A DNA stretch of 64,000 nt from Larix kaempferi. Its lineage: Eukaryota; Streptophyta; Pinopsida; Pinales; Pinaceae. A program made the position numbers and the translations under genes. Location: NCBI GenBank assembly GCA_027924585.1, contig BSBM01000865.1, positions 9,002,501 through 9,066,500 on the forward strand. The letters are read 5' to 3'. Numbering within the stretch: position 1 is the first letter of the stretch; every line of letters starts with the position of its first letter. Of this stretch, positions 22,810 through 33,720 are shown piece after piece. Under the pieces are notes generated by a model that saw only the letters and a list, made by a program, of their open reading frames with translations, did not search any database and was not told the DNA's origin.

Positions 22810-25800
22810 ATGCCAGGTGAGATGGAGACTGTTGAGATCAGTAGTGAAGTCGATTCCCCCTTCATCCTGGATATTGTTGGAGAAGAACCTGCACCAGCTG
22901 TCAACCTTTAGGCCGAGGTAGCAACTATGCCGGTGGGAGAATCTGTAATTGCTAAGAAGCGATGGGGAGGTCAACACTCAGAGTCCCCGCAAAGTAAGAG
23001 GGTGCTCCGGTCCTCTGCTGTGATGGCAGGCGAAGCTCCAGAATAGGTGGGGCAGTCCAGTCGCCCCATTCGTGAGTCTACCCCATGGTTGGGACTCCCC
23101 GTCGGTGACATCCTTGGGTATATCCCTCCAGTTTGGTCGAATGCCACCCCACGCAAGATAAACCCAAAACAGAATTATGGTGTGAAGATGCCAGCCCTCC
23201 CAGTTGGAATGGAGTGCTCTGTGGATATTGAACCGACATTGATGCGTCTGCGCTACGATGATAATGATATGGTGGCCTACCCCGACATTGCATCTGCCAC
23301 TTCTGTGTAGGATACGCACCTTTCCCCAACATCGAATGTACACGACTGGGCACGAGGATTGAAGTAGGATAGCTTGTTAGGGCTTATTAACATGCCACAT
23401 TTCGAGCGACTAGCGGAAGTGAATGCATGCGTTAAGTAGCTCCTGGCATGTTTTCATGATGGGTTGTTGTGGCTGGATAGAGAAGTCTCAGTCACCATCG
23501 ACTTAATTTCATCCATAACCGGGTTTCCTAAGAACGGAGTTGATCCGGCGCAGTTCATCCAAGGGAAGGCCAATGAGAATAAGTGGGCTCTGTAGTTGGC
23601 CCAGAAATATGGCCTAGAAATGGATGGGTGTGGGTATTGCACCAGTAGCTACAATGATCAAGCAGTGCTCACGGGCATTAAGATTCTGTCCTGTAAGGTG
23701 GTTAGGGCTGGTTGACCTAACCAATGCAACTCAGGTATTGTTGCATGCGCTAAGCAATGTGTGGAAGGGGTCCAAATGAATTGGTCCTTGTACCTCTTGA
23801 ATCAATTAATGGACGACGCTGCGATGGTCCAATCAGGAAAGGGTTCCTTTACATACAGTTGGTTGTTGCTGTTGATCGCTTTCGTCGCATGGAAAGAGCC
23901 CGACACGTACCAAGGCATGGATTGTCCAGCTACAGCAGAACGACAGGGGGCACGATATCAAAATCTATGGTATGTACGGGAGCCCAAGAGACTCTGGGAT
24001 TGCATATTGCATTTTTTCCCGTATTGGGAGATGCTTTGTGCTGCGGCAACACAGGTCCCGCGAATATCTAAAGAAACTGTCGTGCGATTCAAACCTATTA
24101 TGGTGTTTGCAATTCAGATGCATACCATACATATCCAAGCCCATCATGATCCTAATCGACAATGGTTGTAGACCTCGTATAAGGTGACGTCCGCAAATTT
24201 GGAGAGTGTTGTGAACAAGTGGCCGAAGGAATGGAGACAACCCATGAGTCCAGTAGAGATAGAAGGCGGTGGCTCGCCATTGGGCCCAGATGATCGGGTA
24301 TCGGCATAGGACGAGTAGAGTCACCACGAATCAGGGCACCAATTGACCAAAAAAGTATCAGATGATAGCGACCGAGAGCTTGAAGAGACCCACTCGAAAA
24401 GGTATCAGGAGCATGCAACGATCAGTGGATTGTCTTTGTCCGCTGAGGCACACTTGGGCTGCCTGGTCACAGTGCTCAATACAGCATCCTCTGTGGCAGT
24501 AGACAAGATGACAAGGAAAGTGGATGAAGGATTCCATGAGATCACTTCTCGGTTAGAATCCTTGTACAACCTGGTTTTCGATAGGGCACCAAAGGAAACA
24601 GCAGCATCAACCTTTGACACAATCAGCACTGAGCCATGGGTCAAGAATGTGGAGATTCCCCTGAATGCAATTGTGACCGAAGATGCGGCACTAACCATGT
24701 TGTTGCAGCGGCTGCACACAACAACCATTAATGTGAATGCCTTGACCGCGGAAGGATTTGCTACTCTGCAGGCTGCTACCAACGAGGAAACGACAAACCG
24801 ACTGCAGTAGATCAGCGGTATGTCTGCCCCAGTGAAGGCAAGAGAGGCTGGTGCGCAGTGCACCATTGAAGAATTGACTGCCAGGGCTGCTTCTGCATGG
24901 AAGGAACTCGATGACCTTGAGGTACACATTAAGGAAGAACGGACGGAGAAGGCCCGCGAAATTGAAGGCCTGGAAAAGGAACAAGATTTCCTTATTTCAA
25001 AAAAGGCTCGCATGTGGGATGACAGTGTTCAGGTTGACCGGGAAATCACAGAGGCTTATCAACATGTCCCGGAGCCCACTGAAGAGCAAGGATAATTTTA
25101 GGGGCGAAATTTATCCCATGAGCTATTTTTCCATGTTTTTTTCCAAAAAACTATTCACCAATTTGCGTTTTTTGAAGCCCCATTTCGCCCAATTTTGATG
25201 GGGTAAACTTTTTTCACTCTAAATATCTCCAAATTATTATATAAACTATATAAAATCCATATAAATTGAAATAATTTTAGAAAAATATCGCCAACTATTT
25301 TACTGTTGGCATTTTAAGAATTGGTAAGATTCACCAAGGTTTATACACTTTTAAATAAGTATGGGTCCTTAAAATCATCCCTGCTGAAGAGGTAGATGTG
25401 CTCCACCGAGTGCAGCGACTGGGGGCTGCTATTGTTCAGTTGCGATAGGAGTATCACGAGTTGAAGGCCCAACTGAAACCGAGTACGCCTCAGGTCGAAG
25501 TGGATGAACGAAGACGAGCACTTGAGGAAGTTGCCACTCAGATGGAGGAGCTAGAAATTCAGGAAACCAGGCTCATGGCTGAAATGGTGCAATTATGGGG
25601 CCGCATTGTTCAGGATGAGCAGGTTGAGCAGTTGACGAAGTATCGGCAGGAAGCGAAGGGACAGTTGGCCACATTGAAATCCGTAATGTGCATAATGCCA
25701 CCACTAGAGCAAGTTGGTAAGTCTCAAGAGCTGAAAGACTTACAACACTGTGTCACCAAGGCGGACGAGCGACAGAAGATACACGTGGCCTAGTTAGAAG

Positions 25801-26030
25801 AGTTCCAGGACACTGGTGGTAAACTTATGATACAGGCTAGTGAAGCTTTGGAGGCAGTGCATAAATCTCGACAATAGGTCATGGAAAAGCTTACGGATCA
25901 CCCATCTACAGACGTCGTGGTCGACAGTCAGGCAACGGCTACGGAAGCCAAGGAGTTGGTGCGAACAGTTGAGCAGCCGTATGAGGACTTCAAAGTAAAA
26001 ATGATGGCATGTACTATGTCCAGTAGTTGA
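22810..26030 (+). pseudogene. Long extra ORF in env position (~971 codons)
   Basis: From ATG 22810 (MPGEMETVEISSEVD) one frame runs to 25086. After discounting the MITE at 25087-25383 and one 8-bp duplication, it runs on in register to TGA 26028. There is no frameshift over 972 codons, only 14 premature stops: TAG at 22909, 23044, 23308, 23365, 23437, 23593, 24169, 24307, 24316, 24808, 25446, 25791 and 25875, and TGA at 23713. The N-terminal half has FTYSWLLLLIAFVAWKEP and FFPYWEMLCAA and is homologous to 10680-12189 of the outer element. The C-terminal half (24340 onward) is charged, Glu/Lys/Gln-rich and likely coiled coil (EELTARAASAWKELDDLEV). No Env-like signal, furin site or membrane anchor was recognised. 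Function is unknown; it may belong to the plant transposon-associated ORFs often found in Ty3 elements. Confidence 0.75.
25087..25383. mobile_element. hAT-like MITE, 297 bp
   Basis: An AT-rich insert with terminal inverted repeats: it starts CAAGGATAATTTTAGGGGC, and the reverse complement of its end is CAGGGATGATTTTAAGGAC. It is flanked by perfect 8-bp duplications CTGAAGAG at 25079-25086 and 25384-25391. An 8-bp duplication with CARGG termini is typical of the hAT superfamily. Removing the insert plus one duplication restores the host ORF frame (305 bases removed, matching the frame change across it). It contains no coding sequence. Confidence 0.9.
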
Positions 26031-26057
26031 CGTGGCTCGAGGGCGAGCCACAAGATT

Positions 26058-26069
26058 GTGTTGGGGGCC
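26058..26069 (+). other. Polypurine tract before the 3' LTR
   Basis: TGTTGGGGGCC sits directly before the 3' LTR start at 26070, where the plus-strand primer of an LTR element is expected. Confidence 0.65.
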
Positions 26070-26929
26070 TGATGGCAGGCGGTTTGGTAGAGTGCTATCG
26101 CAGCATCTCCGATGGTGCGACAAGGCAAAAGATGGCACAAACAGTGAGAAGATGACGCGAATGGCGAGGAGCGGAAGATTAGTTATGTATTTTGGGTCAA
26201 TTGTACCGCAGAATGCGGGGTTTGGGTCATTTGGACCACATATTATGTAATGTTGAGTCAGTTATACTACAGAATGCAGGTTTTTGGTCGGTTTTGTACC
26301 AAGTTAGTTAGATATTGGGTCACTTGTCCAAATGTCGGTTAGGAAGTTGTTAGTAAGTGGACAAGCATTGTAACGGAGGAAGCCTATATATAGATAAGAG
26401 TCGTAGGCATTGTGAATGAGGAGTGAAATTAAGATGAAGAGAAGCGCATGTTTTGGTTGTTTCTGCACATCTGTGAGATATTGTCGAGACCTGATCTTGA
26501 GGATATATTGTATCTAAGGTTTTGCAGTGATAATATGATATGATGAAACTGTTCTGGTGCAATTCCTGGGTTCTTTCTGTTTGTTTTTCACTTCATGAAT
26601 AATGCTATGTTTCCTTGATGCAATGTTGCTTTACTGTTACTACTGCTGTGATCATGAATGATGCTATTGAATAATGCGTTATGAATACATGTCAAATGTT
26701 TGAGATTCCAGTTTAGTGTTGCAATAGAGTTAGTTCATATAGCCACAACTCTCCTCCTTCCTCGATGGAAACATGGTTCCGTCTGCTCTTCCTGGACGCC
26801 TCGGGTGAGACCTCATCTGCTTTGCAGGTGTTGTTGGGAAAAACCTTCCCGGGCCGGTGCCCAGGGAGAATGTGGCATGTGTCAATAGTGGAGTGGAACC
26901 CAAGTCAACTAGAGTCGCATTGGTCAACA
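26070..26929 (+). repeat. 3' LTR of the inner element
   Basis: 860 bp, starting TGATGGCAGG (the 5' copy has TGTTGGCAGG) and ending GGTCAACA. It aligns with 14449-15323 throughout, apart from one 15-bp deletion and scattered substitutions. Confidence 0.93.
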
Positions 26930-28878
26930 CATGTCATAGATTTCTTCCTCAAGAGGTAGCTGCCTCCTCTTCCTCATTGCCTCCTTTGCCTTCAAAAATA
27001 CATCTCTTTCTGCTTCTGCATTGAAGGTGACCTGCTTCAGCTGTGTTTTTGTTGGTCTAACATTAGTGTGTGACATATCGCCACCTGTCACCACTCCTCC
27101 TCTAGTCACTATTCCAACCGTCGCATGGCTACTCCTGGCTTCTGTCGAAAACATCTGTACGGCAGGTGGCGCATTCAAATTATTTTGGTTCTAGTTCTGA
27201 GGTGGATGATCCATTTTCCATTTCGCAATAAGCTGAGGGAAATATTCTATACTATGATCTACAGCACTGCAGTATGTACACTGCAGCCCTGGATTAGGAC
27301 AATCTCTTCGGTAGTGCCCCTGCTGTCCACAGTTGTAACAGATGATTGGACCTCTTCCCCATCCAACAGTTCCTCCACGTCCCATACCGGCACCTCGGCC
27401 TTCGCAGAATCCTCCCCTGAAACCTCTGCGTGGTGGTCCATATTGTTGATACTGCGGTTTCCCGTACTACGATTGCTAATACTATTGCTGCCCGTACTAC
27501 AGCTGGCCATACGGCAGTGGTGGATACTGCGACTGCTCGTATTTCCCCTGGTCATATTACTACGGTTGGTTAAACTGTGGTTGACTATATTGTGATTGCT
27601 ACTGCACCACCGGTGGTTCTTCCCCCTTCATAAAATACGTGTCAGCTGTCTGATATTGTAGCAGGTCATAGGACCGGCAGTCCTTCTCATCATGGCCAAC
27701 CGATCGGAAAAACTTGCAGTATAAGTTTGCTGGCTTTGATACCATCTTTTACAGATATACACATTCCTCTGGTCAATTCCCTCTAGTCTGGAAAATAGTA
27801 CACCATGGAATGCCTCCTTGACGAAGGTGGTTTGGCGCCCCCAACTGCAAATACTCATGGAACTCTGGGAAATTGTCCTTATGGTGCCCCTCACGTCTGC
27901 ATCTGGTGCACCATATGTCTCCACAAGTTTCCTTTCCCTTCTTCATATCCTCCAATTGAAGTGTTAAGTTGGCCAACTACACCTGGACTCTGTCCATTCC
28001 CATCCCTACTTCGTTGATTGGTGAAGCCTCCAGCTTCATCGCAATCTCTAATGCTTCTACCTGTGTCGCAACCTTTTGTTGCATCAGTGGTCCCCGGATA
28101 TGCGATACTAGTTCTGCGATGAACCATTCTTTATGTTGCATCTCATTTATCGAAAAGCTCACTTTTGCTATTAGCATCTTGTATCCTTGATCAAATTCCC
28201 ACACTGACTCATTTGGGAATTGCTTAATCTCCTTAAGCTCAGTGTCATATTGCAACTCAGATTTTGGTTTTTTAAATTCGTCAATCATTGCCATTTTGAC
28301 CTGCGCCAGTGTTTTGGCTATTTTTCCCACTGGAACCTTTACAAACTTCATGTACCTGTCTAATGCCCGACCCTTAAGGGTCTTCGTTAGCTGTCCCATC
28401 TTTATAGCATCGTGTTGAACCTGCTTCACAGTCCATACTACTTCGCATATAAACCAATACTGTTCGGGATCCTCGGCCCAGTTGCCCTGAAAGGTGGGAA
28501 TCTTTGCATCATTTGCCATCCTAACATTGCTAGTATTGTTATTTACTGAAGGGTTACTCCTGTCGCTGCACGTAGGGAAACTCCGCGAATAGTTTGGATT
28601 ATTCCTATAAAATTCGGAGTAGTGTGCGGGGTCGAAGGTAGATGGTAACTTACGATCTGACCTCCTTCTGCCTATGGGGTAGCCTGATCAATGTCTCCTT
28701 CACAATAAGGTCGCTTCCTCCCTTTTGGTCCTGTTTCGCAGTTCTCTGTTTCGTTCCTCTCAGGAGACTCTCTCTCAGTCCTCCTCTTCTTCTCAAGACG
28801 CTGGAATATTTCCCCACTCCTTAAGGTACCACACTCTTCGTTAGCTTCCCTTAGAAACTCATCGTCGCTCATGTCCAT
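26930..28878 (-). pseudogene. gag region of the outer element
   Basis: Starts at ATG 28878 (MDMSDDEFLREANEE), matching the gag start of the inner element. After a frameshift the capsid-like core is open from 28519 to 27977 (180 aa; PEQYWFICEVVWTVKQ, HKEWFIAELVSHIRGPLMQQ). Further down are CTRCRREGHHKDNFPEF (the last Cys is lost), a CRSYD-type block, and an intact CCHC zinc knuckle CYNCGQQGHYRRDCP near 27345-27301. The region ends at EIYDM, where the inner element is inserted. Several stops and frame changes separate the pieces. It would encode the structural protein of the particle. Confidence 0.82.
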
Positions 28879-28924
28879 CTACCACATCTTTTCTTCAGAC
28901 TCGCATTTACGCGATACCTTCACC

Positions 28925-29410
28925 CTCCGCACACCAATTCTTCTACTCGTCAGAAGACATCCTCAATATTCCTTTTTCGTAGACCAACATTTTAATACAC
29001 AGTTTTAATGATGACAAAAATATTCCTCTTGGCCCCCTGAAGAAGTTCCTTTCGGTGTCATTGTACGACTTGATGGTATCTACTGTGAACTCAGTTATGT
29101 ACCATTCAAGGATACTATCTACCCAGAAATCAACAGCTCGTGATACTTTGTTGTCAACTTGCTTCAGCTTTCACACCAACTCCGGGGTCCAACAGTCAGG
29201 TTCAGTCTTCTGACAGTAATTCTTTCAGAATGTCGGTTGTGCTAGCCACTCATGCAACAACACCGGGAATTCACAGAAGAATATTTCTCTCTAACCAAGT
29301 GGTCACTTTCTGTTTAGGATCTCGCTTCTTGCTTTCTACGAAATCCTCTGCCTTCTTGTTGAACCACTCTTGGATCTCTGGTTTTTTGGATGCCACAGCA
29401 TATCCTATTT
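28925..29410 (-). pseudogene. ORF1 of the outer element
   Basis: A decayed homologue of the inner ORF1 (15367-15849). It starts MLWHP and contains QKVTTWLERN, WTPELV, VDNK, YITEF, FFRGPRG and YEKGIL, ending in TAG at the same relative position as the inner copy. At least two frameshifts break it. Confidence 0.6.
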
Positions 29411-29425
29411 TCTTCTTCCTTCACG

Positions 29426-29442
29426 TCCCGACAACGGAACCA
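29426..29442 (-). other. Primer binding site of the outer element
   Basis: On the minus strand TGGTTCCGTTGTCGGGA lies two bases inside the 5' LTR, matching the tRNA-Asn-like PBS of the inner element. Confidence 0.7.
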
Positions 29443-29444
29443 TT

Positions 29445-30148
29445 TGTTGACACAGTGTCTTTCGACAGGGGTTCACTTCGTACTATATCCAACAAACTAT
29501 CAATCCAAACTCCCTTATACACCAGCCCGGAAAGGTGTAACCCTTCCCAGCAACACTTGTGGAGCAAGTGCAATCTCACCCGAGATGGATAAGGGGGCTG
29601 CTGGAACCAAGTTTCCGCAGTTGTGTAGAGGATATGCACCTATTACCTTCGCACTAACCAAATATTATAACATTCACAGCATACTATTGACTTATCATTC
29701 GTGGATTTCAGTAAACATTCGGAACAACACATTCAACGTATTTATTCAAATTAACATATTCGCATCAACCAATGTAAACATTCACATAACATAGTTCTCA
29801 TTTATCATTGCATAAGATTAAAGACAAAGATTACACCATAAACGAACATCTCCATTCATTCACCAAAACTGCGGAATAAACCTTGCAGATACTATCAAGA
29901 CATCATATCGCAGATACACAACGAACCCAAAAGATAGGATGATCATCCAAATCTTTGATGCCCTTAGGATTACAATCCTACTCTATTTATATTCTTTTAT
30001 CTTATTACAAAATGGTCCACATGACCGACTCAACTAATCTAATAATTCTTATGCTTCCATGAATGCTGCGAAGGGTCCGTCTTTCGCGGAATGACCCTTT
30101 TGCACCTGTCGGCTTCCACACTTCCTGTGGATCTATCGCATGCCAACA
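29445..30148 (-). repeat. 5' LTR of the outer element
   Basis: 704 bp, bounded on the plus strand by TGTTGAC and GCCAACA, giving a 5-bp terminal inverted repeat TGTTG/CAACA. It aligns with 9787-10469. The five bases after it (GGCAT) resemble those before the left LTR (AGCAT). Confidence 0.88.
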
Positions 30149-31214
30149 GGCATCTCATTCTTATCACCAACCAAATGCATATTAGGGTTTGATGCTAGAG
30201 TATAAGACCTAGGGTTTGTTAGAAAAACAAGATCGTAGAGAAATAACAATAAACAGAAATGAAAATATCATCACACAAACACATTACAAGAGAGACACCA
30301 ATATATCATGGTTCACCCAAGATGGGCTACGTCCACACTCAAATTGCCAGTCCTTATTATTATACCATCCAGCAAATGAAGGGATACAACCTGCAGCACA
30401 TCCGCCGCACTTCCTCTTCACTGTCTCATAGTATCTCTTCACTATATCAGAGATCTTTACAATGCATAATACCTAATACATCATCCCTATCCGTATTACA
30501 ATGTCTTTCTTATAAAGGGGAAATACAATGGGAAAATACCACGGGTTACCCAAAACCATGGGCCCATAAACTGTTGGTGAAAAAAGCCCAAAATTTTTTC
30601 TCGAGGGCTGAGACAATATCATATAAAGCTGGGGTACACGGTTGAGACAATATCATCTATGAGACTCGAATATTTGGCTCCACAACCAATAGGGTTTGAG
30701 GATTGAAATACCAAGATGGACATGTAGACTTGGATTCTATAAGTTGAGTTCTCTAGTGGTGTACTTGTGTGACGTGAAATGGGTAGGGTTTTTAAACCCT
30801 AATAAAGATAACCATGTTAGTGGGAAGAAATTGATTAGCATAAGCTTGTTGTTGAAGCCAATGAGGGATTCCTAGATGTCCTAGAGAGTATAGGGTTGTT
30901 GAGGAAACCCTAGGAGGTTAGCCTCTAATGACAAGGATATGTTTAGCCTCCAATAAATGATATGGGTTCAACTAGGAGTATTTTAGCACTCAGTATGGGT
31001 TTTATGGCACTAAACATGGTCAAATGATGAAACCTTGACCTTGGGACCAATGAATTGGAGTGGTTGGTGTAAAACATCAATGCATTGTAATAGTAACTTA
31101 ATCATAACTCAAACATCAAATAAACGATATAAGATAACGATATCAAATAAACTATCTAACATGAATAACATTAATCATGCATGAATAAACAATCGCATGG
31201 CTATACTATGTACC
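30149..31214. other. Right flank of the nest, no gene seen
   Basis: AT-rich sequence with scattered telo-box-like AAACCCTA/TAGGGTTT motifs. The open frames at 30216-30645 have no recognisable domain. Confidence 0.5.
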
Positions 31215-33720
31215 TCAATCAATCAGGCCTTCTGGATCCTCTTGGTTTTTTATTGTATCGAACAAGCTATCATGCTCTGCATGAGGTAGTACATAGTGTA
31301 CCTTGTTTGATGTCTTCATTGACATTGTTTGCAGTTGGATTTTTGTACTAACGATCAAGTGCGTAAAGTGATACACCCATGAACCTGGTCTATAATCCGT
31401 CTATGTGTAGCCATTTCTCTTTGGTCCCTTTCCATCTATTGTAAGATATTCCCCCTGAACAACCATCGAGCTAGTCGAAAAGGTAATGCCTTCACTATCG
31501 ATTAATGATGCGAGGAGGGTTTGCTTCCCCTAGATGCATCGTTCCAACCAATAATTCGTCCCAATTGCACTATCTTTTGGGGCGACAACTGCGTATATGT
31601 GTCCTGCAAAAATGCATTTTACGTTCATATTCCAACAAGTAGTGGTTTGATAGATTGGATAATTACAAAAACAAGGAGGGAACCGGGATGTGCATGTATA
31701 AATGTTTACCTAGTTGTACAAGATTAGATATATGATCATATTCATTCGAAATAGAGGATTGGCCTTCCTCTAACTGTACTGTTTCAACAACTGCACGTGG
31801 GCCCACTGCAAGTGAGACATGATTCCATTCATCAATCCAATCCATTGATTCACACTCATCCCACTCACAACTACTGCAAGGCCCACAAAAGCAAACAAGT
31901 TTCCACGTCCATATTTCAAATAAGGGGTTGTTTGAGCTTCGAACCAAATGAAATCCATGAGTGCCTTGCATAGTAATACAACTATAAGAACGCGATCAAT
32001 CTATATCAACCACATGCCAGAAATTTCTGACAACATGTCCTCCACCTGTTGGTCTGTGCTTCTCCGTGGTTCAATCTAACATTTTTGCAGAAAACCATCG
32101 AACTATGGATTCTGCATCCCGAATATGAGGGTTTGACATGCACCTCGTCTCCTCCCTTCATAGGGAAGTTTTGAGACATGCTCCAGCCCCATCATGCTCT
32201 CCCTTTCCATGTCCGATCTCATAATAATTCCATATATGCAGCACATCATAAGTCTTGTACAAAATACTCAACCACTAGAATACACATGCATTTTTGAACT
32301 GGCCTACACAACCATCTGATCATATCCAATGCTGATCCATATGTATACCTCTCTCCTTCAGCTGATCATAGAAAATTCTGAATCAATGTTGCACATAATG
32401 CAGGTCGTGGCACCTGTCGTCACTGATGTAGAAGTTGGTCTCTTTTAATATTATCCTCATGTCATTGCTGCTCTCTGGCGCATGCCTATACGTGATATGG
32501 ACCATTTTGCTAACTTGGTCTAAATGGTAGTATTGAGTTTGAATCTCATTCTGTGGCTGCAGGGTGTAGTTTTCAGCAAAGTCCACAATCGACAATATTG
32601 TGCCATTGGGAAAGGTGTCCCTGCACTGCCTGTACTATTCATCCTGCCATCGTGCTACATGGACATGTTGTACATACTACTCCATCTTTTGGTAGAATTC
32701 CTTCATGAAATCACAAATTTGTACCTGGTGCCACAAAACCAAGGGCATTGATATAACATGACATTTGCAATCTGAATATATATGTACAAATTCAACATGT
32801 ACAATATGAAAGTATGCAAAATTAGATTACCTGTGACTTCACCAATGCAATTTTTTTGCTTTCCTTTGCACTATCTACTTGATATGTTATGTACTTGAAG
32901 TTCTGCATTTCTACTGACATCCTCCCAAATTCGTGCTCCTTGGCTTCATGGATGCAACGGCTCAATAATGAAAATCCACTGCACCTGGAACATGTCCCAT
33001 ATAAACATGATCTTTTATAATATTTTTGTCCTTCAGGTCTTGGACACATTATGCTATGTATAAATTATCTGGATGCATTTGGTGGTTGTAACAATGGGAA
33101 TTCCTTCACAATGTTAGTATGCAAATCACAAAATATATGTCTATATGTATCATAATAGTAATGAAATTATACATGGCATCTACAACAACATGTGTTGCAA
33201 TCAATGCAAATTCTAACATACTAGGGTTTGCATTTTTCAAAGGACCTTTGTCCCAAGTTCAATTGTGTGTCCTCAATCTTGAACCTCTCATAGAGTTCTG
33301 TTTGTGTCGTGTCAAGGAAGTGCTTGACATGGGGTTCACACCCCTTAACACCTTTTCTCAACTTTAACACATCTCTTTGATTCGATGACAGTCTAGTGTT
33401 ACCATGCCAAAACTTTTGTACTAGTTCTTTAACATCATCAATAAGCTTCATGTATGAATGAGGTAACCTACCAACAAAGGCCCAACAATCTTTTTGTCCT
33501 GGTGTCTCAAGTTTTTCTCTAATAGCAAAATAATTTTGAAGAGTCTTTCTATCTACTTTAAAGATTTTACATGTGTGTTATAGCAGGCGACGTTGACTTG
33601 TGGATTTGTCTACGATCGATTCCGACAGTACACGACGGGCCGCATTAAAATCTTTTGTACGAGGATTTTTTCCAATCAAATTAAATGCAGATCCTTTCAT
33701 TCCTAGAACTGATCCCATCC
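31215..33720 (-). pseudogene. Decayed multi-exon DDE-like transposase gene
   Basis: Reading down the minus strand I can follow exons from about 33720 to 33222, 33053-32831, 32724-31710 and 31603-31215, joined by GT-AG introns (33054-33221, 32725-32830, 31604-31709). The first exon is open with one stop near 33578 and contains CKIFKVDRKTLQNYF and ELYERF. Exon 2 has a Cys motif (CPRPEGQ..CLYGTCSRCSG). Exon 3 has SIVDFAENYTLQPQNEIQ (32592 down), SDGCVGQFKNA (about 32317) and GHGKGEHDGAGACLK (about 32210), then CFCGPCSSCEWDECES. Exon 4 has NYWLERC and a VYHFTHLIVSTK block. Motifs DFAxNY, SDGCxxQFK and HGKGxxDGxG recall a widespread eukaryotic transposon-associated family. A D-D-D/E catalytic role is my inference. 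Several stops sit at expected Trp or Gln codons. The gene is inactive. Confidence 0.65.

Larger units (their letters stand above)
14449..26929 (+). mobile_element. Inner Ty3/gypsy-type LTR retrotransposon, 12.5 kb
   Basis: A complete but mutated element. The 5' LTR is 14449-15323 and the 3' LTR 26070-26929. A tRNA-Asn-like PBS lies at 15326 and a polypurine tract just before 26070. The 5-bp flanks CTTGT (14444-14448) and CATGT (26930-26934) form a target-site duplication with one substitution. Removing the element plus one flank copy brings the outer element's reading frame back in register at the gag/protease border. Domain order PR-RT-RH-IN is that of the Ty3/Metaviridae. The PBS type and the ORF upstream of gag suggest the Tat/Ogre side of the non-chromoviral group (inference). 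The two LTRs differ by a 15-bp indel and scattered substitutions, so the insertion is not recent. Confidence 0.93.
9787..30148 (-). mobile_element. Outer Ty3-type LTR element, RT-less, split
   Basis: A minus-strand LTR retrotransposon interrupted by the inner element at 14449-26929. Its own sequence is about 7.9 kb. It has LTRs at 29445-30148 (5') and 9787-10469 (3'). The right LTR is bounded by TGTTG..CAACA, and the flanks AGCAT/GGCAT make an imperfect 5-bp target-site duplication. From its 5' end it reads PBS, ORF1, gag with zinc knuckle, then (beyond the inner insertion) aspartic protease, gag-like linker, the start of the pre-RT region, and then directly the 3' extra ORF. The whole RT/RNase H/integrase block of about 2.4 kb present in the inner element is missing, so this copy had to rely on enzymes from elsewhere. 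Many frameshifts and stops show it is inactive. Confidence 0.88.

Noticed and set aside
24405-25013. Minus-strand open frame of 202 codons
   Set aside because: Shadow of the plus-strand extra ORF of the inner element, which has a conserved homologue.
22810-26030. TAG reassigned or read through as Gln
   Set aside because: Nuclear plant genes are not known to reassign TAG, TGA and TAA stops are also present, and the outer copy has Gln codons where it can be compared. Mutation by C-to-T change explains it.
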